NCBI RefSeq assembly: GCF_017487345.1
Contig: NZ_CP062006.1
Location: 1,866,001-1,930,000, forward strand
Length of the DNA stretch: 64,000 nt
Reading direction: 5' to 3'
Origin: Brevundimonas pondensis
Lineage (GTDB): Bacteria; Pseudomonadota; Alphaproteobacteria; Caulobacterales; Caulobacteraceae
The notes under the pieces were generated by a model. The model saw only the letters and a program-made list of their open reading frames with translations, was not told where the DNA came from and searched no databases. A program made the translations under genes and the position numbers. Positions 60,777 through 64,000 of this stretch are shown piece by piece; the first letter of the stretch is position 1, and each line of letters opens with the position of its first letter.

Positions 60777-61658
60777 ATGACTGCAACCCACTGCCTGCCC
60801 GCCGCCGCCCTGGCTCTCGCGCTCGCCGCCTCCCCCGCAGCCGCGCAGACCCCCGTCGATGCGCCGTCCCAGCAGCAGGAACGGATCGGAGCCATTCTTG
60901 GCGCGCTTTTCGGCGACCGGCTGGGCGTCACGACGTCCATTGAATCCCAATGGGCGGCCGGACGCACCCCGCTCCTGACCCAGCGCGCCCAGTTCACCGC
61001 TCGCATCGATTCAGACGTCCGTTCCGGTGCGATCAGCCAAATGACCGGAACCCGACTCAAGAGCGACTACGCGGCGCTTGTGGATCTCGAGACCCGCTAC
61101 GGAGCGGATCGCCGTTTCACAGCAGAAGAACGTTCGGACCTCGCCAGCCGCTACAGCGCGCTCACTCGCGTTCTCTCCGACGGCCGGTACGCCGACGCCT
61201 CATCGGACACCGCCTCCGTCGCCGGCGGCAAGGCGGATTTTGATCGCCGCGTTGACGCCGCCGTCTCATCGCGCCGCCTGAGCCGTACGGAAGGGACACG
61301 TCTCAAGACGGACTACAACGCCCTGATCCAGGTCGAAGCCGGTTATCTGCGCGATGGCCAGATCACCGCTCGCGAGCGCGAAGATCTTGATACCCGTCTT
61401 GACGCCCTGGACGCCCGCGTCGGCGACGTCGGCTACGGCGGCGCCGTTCAGACGCCGCGAAATCGTCTTGACGCTGTCCTTAGGGCCCTTTCCTCCGCGG
61501 GCCTTTCCGTCGCGGCCCAGACCCAGTTGCGTGTCGAACAGGAAGACCTCAGCCGTCTCGCCGCCGCCTATGAACGCCTGACCCCGTCAACGGACGAGCG
61601 CGCCTATCTGGAGCGCCGCGTCAGCGAGCTGGAGACGCGAGCAAAAGTGCGACGCTGA
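60777..61658 (+). CDS. Secreted protein with two internal repeats
   Basis: 293 aa. Signal peptide to about residue 23 (ALALALAASPAAAQ). Two related helical repeats follow: residues 70-131 (FTARIDSDVRSGAISQ, TGTRLKSDYAALVDLE, FTAEERSDLASRYSAL) and 151-212 (FDRRVDAAVSSRRLSR, EGTRLKTDYNALIQVE, ITAREREDLDTRLDAL). A third weaker helical segment ends the protein. It is probably periplasmic and helical, perhaps EF-hand-like in spacing but without the loops. No family recognised. Confidence 0.72.
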   Translation: MTATHCLPAAALALALAASPAAAQTPVDAPSQQQERIGAILGALFGDRLGVTTSIESQWAAGRTPLLTQRAQFTARIDSDVRSGAISQMTGTRLKSDYAALVDLETRYGADRRFTAEERSDLASRYSALTRVLSDGRYADASSDTASVAGGKADFDRRVDAAVSSRRLSRTEGTRLKTDYNALIQVEAGYLRDGQITAREREDLDTRLDALDARVGDVGYGGAVQTPRNRLDAVLRALSSAGLSVAAQTQLRVEQEDLSRLAAAYERLTPSTDERAYLERRVSELETRAKVRR

Positions 61659-61785
61659 ACACGGTCAGACCACGCCCTCGGACGGCATGAGCTGAAACGC
61701 TCCTTCGCCCGAGGGCGGCCGCGCCTGCCCCGAATCCCGCTCCGGCAGGCAACACGCCGCCTGAGGCGGCGGACCTTCCGTCAGT

Positions 61786-62382
61786 TCACCGGTTCGATCG
61801 GTCCGCGGACTGCAAGGCGCGCTCCGCCCTATGGAAAAGGCTGGCTGACGCCAGCCACGTCAGCGCAAACATGATACTGAGCACGATAACCGGCCGTGGC
61901 CAGTTTTCCGCACCCTCTCCCCAGCCGCGCATCACGGCGACGGCGCCGATCAGCACCTGAAGCACGGCGGCGCAGATCATGACCCGCGCCAGGCCCTCCG
62001 CGCGAAAACGCGTTGCGACCGCGCCGATGAAGACGGCGGCGATGACGGCCAGATAGAGCAGGTTCGCCGGATTATCCTCAGACCCGATGATCCCCACCGC
62101 CCCGTTGATCCAGACCAGCAGCACGGAGGCGAGGACGGCAAGACCCGCCCCGATGCGATAGGACCAGTCGCTCGACGCCCGCACCGCAAGCTCGGCGACG
62201 ACGCCCGCACCGATCAGGATGACGCCTGCGAAGACAAAGTCTGACGTCGTCCATTGCACCTCGGCAGTGAACCGCATGGCGACGGCGGGCGTGACAAGAA
62301 GGGCGGCGACCAGGGCCCAGCCAAGCAGGCGCAGCCTCTGGGTCACACGGTCATTTCGAGTCGGTTTGATGGTCCTGGTCAT
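61786..62382 (-). CDS. Hypothetical membrane protein
   Basis: 198 aa with about six membrane helices: LLGWALVAALLVTPAVAM, FVFAGVILIGAGVVAELAV, IGAGLAVLASVLLVWINGAV, LLYLAVIAAVFIGAVATRF, VMICAAVLQVLIGAVAVM and VIVLSIMFALTWLASASLF. The motif INGAVGIIGSEDNPANLLY in the third loop is recurrent in proteins of this kind in alphaproteobacteria. Divergent from the winged-helix regulator gene, which may control it. Confidence 0.72.
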   Translation of the reverse strand: MTRTIKPTRNDRVTQRLRLLGWALVAALLVTPAVAMRFTAEVQWTTSDFVFAGVILIGAGVVAELAVRASSDWSYRIGAGLAVLASVLLVWINGAVGIIGSEDNPANLLYLAVIAAVFIGAVATRFRAEGLARVMICAAVLQVLIGAVAVMRGWGEGAENWPRPVIVLSIMFALTWLASASLFHRAERALQSADRSNR

Positions 62383-62470
62383 TGCCTTGGTTCCAGCCTT
62401 GAGTGAGGCTGGAACCCTGGGGACGTCGCCTGTGAGAGTCCTGAGCTCGAGATGAGGAAATCCTGAAATC

Positions 62471-63574
62471 GTGGCGGACGCCTACTATTTCGATCGCTTC
62501 ATGCTGGATCCGGACAACCGCCGCCTCACCGAGGACGGGCGGACCGTCGAACTGTCGGGAAGGTATCTGGACGCGCTCGTCCTGCTGGTCGGCGAAGAGG
62601 GCCGGCTCGTCACCAAGGGGCGCTTTCTGGAGGAGGTCTGGAAAGGCGCGCCGGTGACCGAGGAGGCGTTGACCCAGTGCGTCCGATCTCTTCGCAAGGT
62701 CCTGGGCGACGAGGCTGCTCGGCCCCGGTTCATTGAGACCGCCCCCCGCCATGGCTATCGCTTCGTGGCGGCGGTGTCGCGAGGCCATCCGGCTGCATCC
62801 GTCGGCCCCGAAACCGGATTGTCTCGCCTGGAGGTAGCCATACCGACGGCCGAAGAGACGCGACGGAGGGCCGTGGAGAGATTTGCTGGCCAGGGTCGCG
62901 CCGGCCTGATCGGCGGGGGAGCAGCGGGTCTGGCGGGAGGCCTTGCCTACGGGTTCGTCGGCGTGGCGGATGGCGCCGGTGCGGCGGCGTCCGGATTACT
63001 GGTGCTCGCCGCTCTCACGGCTGCTGTCGGCATGATAGGCGGCGCAGGCGTCGGTCTGGGCGTGGGCGCCGCGGCCTTCACCTCGCGATGGCGGGGGTCG
63101 TGGTCTGTTGTCGGCGGCGCCTGCGGAGGCATGGCCGTGGGCGCCGTGGTCCGCCTGGCGGGACTGGACGCCTTCGCCCTCCTCTTCGGCTCAGCTCCCG
63201 GAGCGATGACCGGCGGAGGCGAAGGCATGCTGCTCGGCGCAGCAATCGGGGCGGGCGTCTGGGTCGCACAGGCACGGCGCCGACGGGTCGCGGTCCTGGC
63301 CGGCGCCGTCCTGACCGGTTCAGCCGGAGTGATCAGCGCCCTTCTCGGCGGTCGGCTCATGGGAGGAAGTCTTGCGGCCCTGGCGGCGCAGTTCCCGGGA
63401 GCGCGGCTCCGGATGGACCACCTGGGTCCACTTTTCGGCGAAACGGGGTTCGGGCCGACCAGTCAGGTCGTTACAGCCGGGCTTGAAGGCGCGCTCTTCG
63501 GCGCGGCCATGGTGCTGGCGCTGACACTGGAGCGGCGCCGTTACGCCGAAAGCGCCGCGGGGCCGACCATCTAG
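62471..63574 (+). CDS. Winged-helix regulator fused to a glycine-rich membrane domain
   Basis: 367 aa from a GTG. Residues 1-105 are an OmpR/CadC-type winged helix (RRLTEDGRTVELSGRYLDAL, LVTKGRFLEEVWKGAPVTEE, LTQCVRSLRKVLGDEAARPR, IETAPRHGYRFVA). From about 140 onward come six or more very Gly/Ala-rich membrane helices (GLIGGGAAGLAGGLAYGFVG, AAIGAGVWVAQARRRRVAVL). CadC-like regulators are anchored by one helix; a multi-helix glycine-zipper anchor is unusual. It may sense membrane or envelope state and act on the divergent gene. Confidence 0.78.
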   Translation: MADAYYFDRFMLDPDNRRLTEDGRTVELSGRYLDALVLLVGEEGRLVTKGRFLEEVWKGAPVTEEALTQCVRSLRKVLGDEAARPRFIETAPRHGYRFVAAVSRGHPAASVGPETGLSRLEVAIPTAEETRRRAVERFAGQGRAGLIGGGAAGLAGGLAYGFVGVADGAGAAASGLLVLAALTAAVGMIGGAGVGLGVGAAAFTSRWRGSWSVVGGACGGMAVGAVVRLAGLDAFALLFGSAPGAMTGGGEGMLLGAAIGAGVWVAQARRRRVAVLAGAVLTGSAGVISALLGGRLMGGSLAALAAQFPGARLRMDHLGPLFGETGFGPTSQVVTAGLEGALFGAAMVLALTLERRRYAESAAGPTI

Positions 63575-63585
63575 ATTCGATCTCC

Positions 63586-64000
63586 ATGGTCCTCGCGGCA
63601 CGCCCGCTCGGCTTTGCATTGGAGCGCCTCCGTGACGCGGCGGAACTTCGGGCTAGCGGCGGCCAGGCCCCGTCTGACCGACACCCTGGCGAGCACCATC
63701 ACGATCGCGCCTCCCGTCGGGCTTCAAACCCGTGGCGCCCTTTGCCGTCTCAGGCGTTGGTCAGCTTCACCGGAGGCGAACCGATCGACCGACCTGGCCC
63801 AAAATCATTCCTTCAGTCCGTCCGTGCCGGCGGGACCTCCGCATGGCGTCTGGTGAAAGACAGGGCGGATAGCCTCAGGACCTATGTGGTCGCCGAAGAC
63901 CCTGCCTGGCTGGCGCTCCGTCAGCCCGGCAAGCCGGAGGTCATCGCGGCGGGGATCACCCTGGCCGTGGCGCTTGGCTGTCTGTTGTTCCTGGTTCTGT
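63586..64000 (+). CDS. Hypothetical protein, 3' end outside window
   Basis: An open frame of 138 codons from an ATG at 63586 to the window edge: MVLAARPLGFALERLRDAAE, a polar region, VSFTGGEPIDRPG, then SAWRLVKDRADSLRTYVVAE and a membrane helix (VIAAGITLAVALGCLLFLVL). Third positions become strongly G/C-biased from about 63780. The start could be later. No family recognised. Confidence 0.5.
   Translation, partial: MVLAARPLGFALERLRDAAELRASGGQAPSDRHPGEHHHDRASRRASNPWRPLPSQALVSFTGGEPIDRPGPKSFLQSVRAGGTSAWRLVKDRADSLRTYVVAEDPAWLALRQPGKPEVIAAGITLAVALGCLLFLVL

Noticed and set aside
1..64000. CRISPR arrays, rRNA genes, complete insertion sequences and transposases
   Set aside because: I looked for regularly spaced repeats, rRNA segments and transposase motifs on both strands and saw none.

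Overview
The window is high-GC (roughly two thirds G+C) alphaproteobacterial DNA, most probably from the Caulobacteraceae and close to Brevundimonas. I infer this from the complex I gene order, a sigF-nrsF-bufferin cluster arranged as in Caulobacter, an imuA-imuB-dnaE2 mutagenesis cassette with an alphaproteobacterial LexA box (GAAC-N7-GAAC), and the SigF-type promoters GTAACC-N16-CGAA. The assignment rests on gene content recognised by eye, with no database search behind it.

Layout. 1-3.7 kb: the start of a complex I operon (nuoA-B-C-D-E plus a small membrane protein) on the minus strand. 3.9-10.7 kb: an AbgT-type transporter, tRNA-Asp, a GT4 glycosyltransferase and a large autotransporter with calcium-loop repeats. 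10.8-13.5 kb: an undescribed-looking cluster of very small regulators and membrane peptides with a 0.6 kb tandem duplication. 13.7-17.4 kb: NrsF anti-sigma factor and SigF, divergent from a bufferin-type operon (precursor, MNIO enzyme, partner protein, DoxX); both sides carry a perfect SigF-type promoter. 17.5-19.3 kb: tyrosine integrase beside a tRNA 3'-end fragment. 19.5-26.9 kb: an RpoE/ChrR stress regulon (FAD enzyme, DUF1365, Cfa methyltransferase, lipocalin, DUF3313, DUF1295, DUF2177), in which ChrR has lost its N-terminal zinc ligands. 27.3-30.4 kb: complete arsR-arsC-acr3-arsN2-arsH operon with an operator covering the promoter and start codon.

30.6-48.6 kb is accessory DNA with several scars: a MerR regulator, an amidohydrolase cut off next to an intact VirB2/TrbC pilin gene, a pentapeptide-repeat protein and a deleted second copy of it, a hybrid histidine kinase, VIT1-family transporter, cytochrome b561, chromate transporter, an arsH remnant, DUF302, DUF6880, alkB-dinB, a truncated aminotransferase, GST, a secreted nuclease-like lipoprotein, and a sigma factor/coupling protein/YcaQ set of gene ends.

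48.9-60 kb is rich in DNA repair: exonuclease III, Ku, imuA, imuB (apparently frameshifted) and dnaE2, with small unknown genes and a thermonuclease fragment between them. 60-64 kb holds small membrane proteins, a secreted repeat protein and a winged-helix regulator fused to a glycine-rich membrane domain; the last gene runs off the window. Together the window combines respiration with several stress modules: metals (bufferin/SigF, ars, chr), singlet oxygen or lipid damage (RpoE/ChrR) and DNA damage (LexA-controlled imu and dinB).
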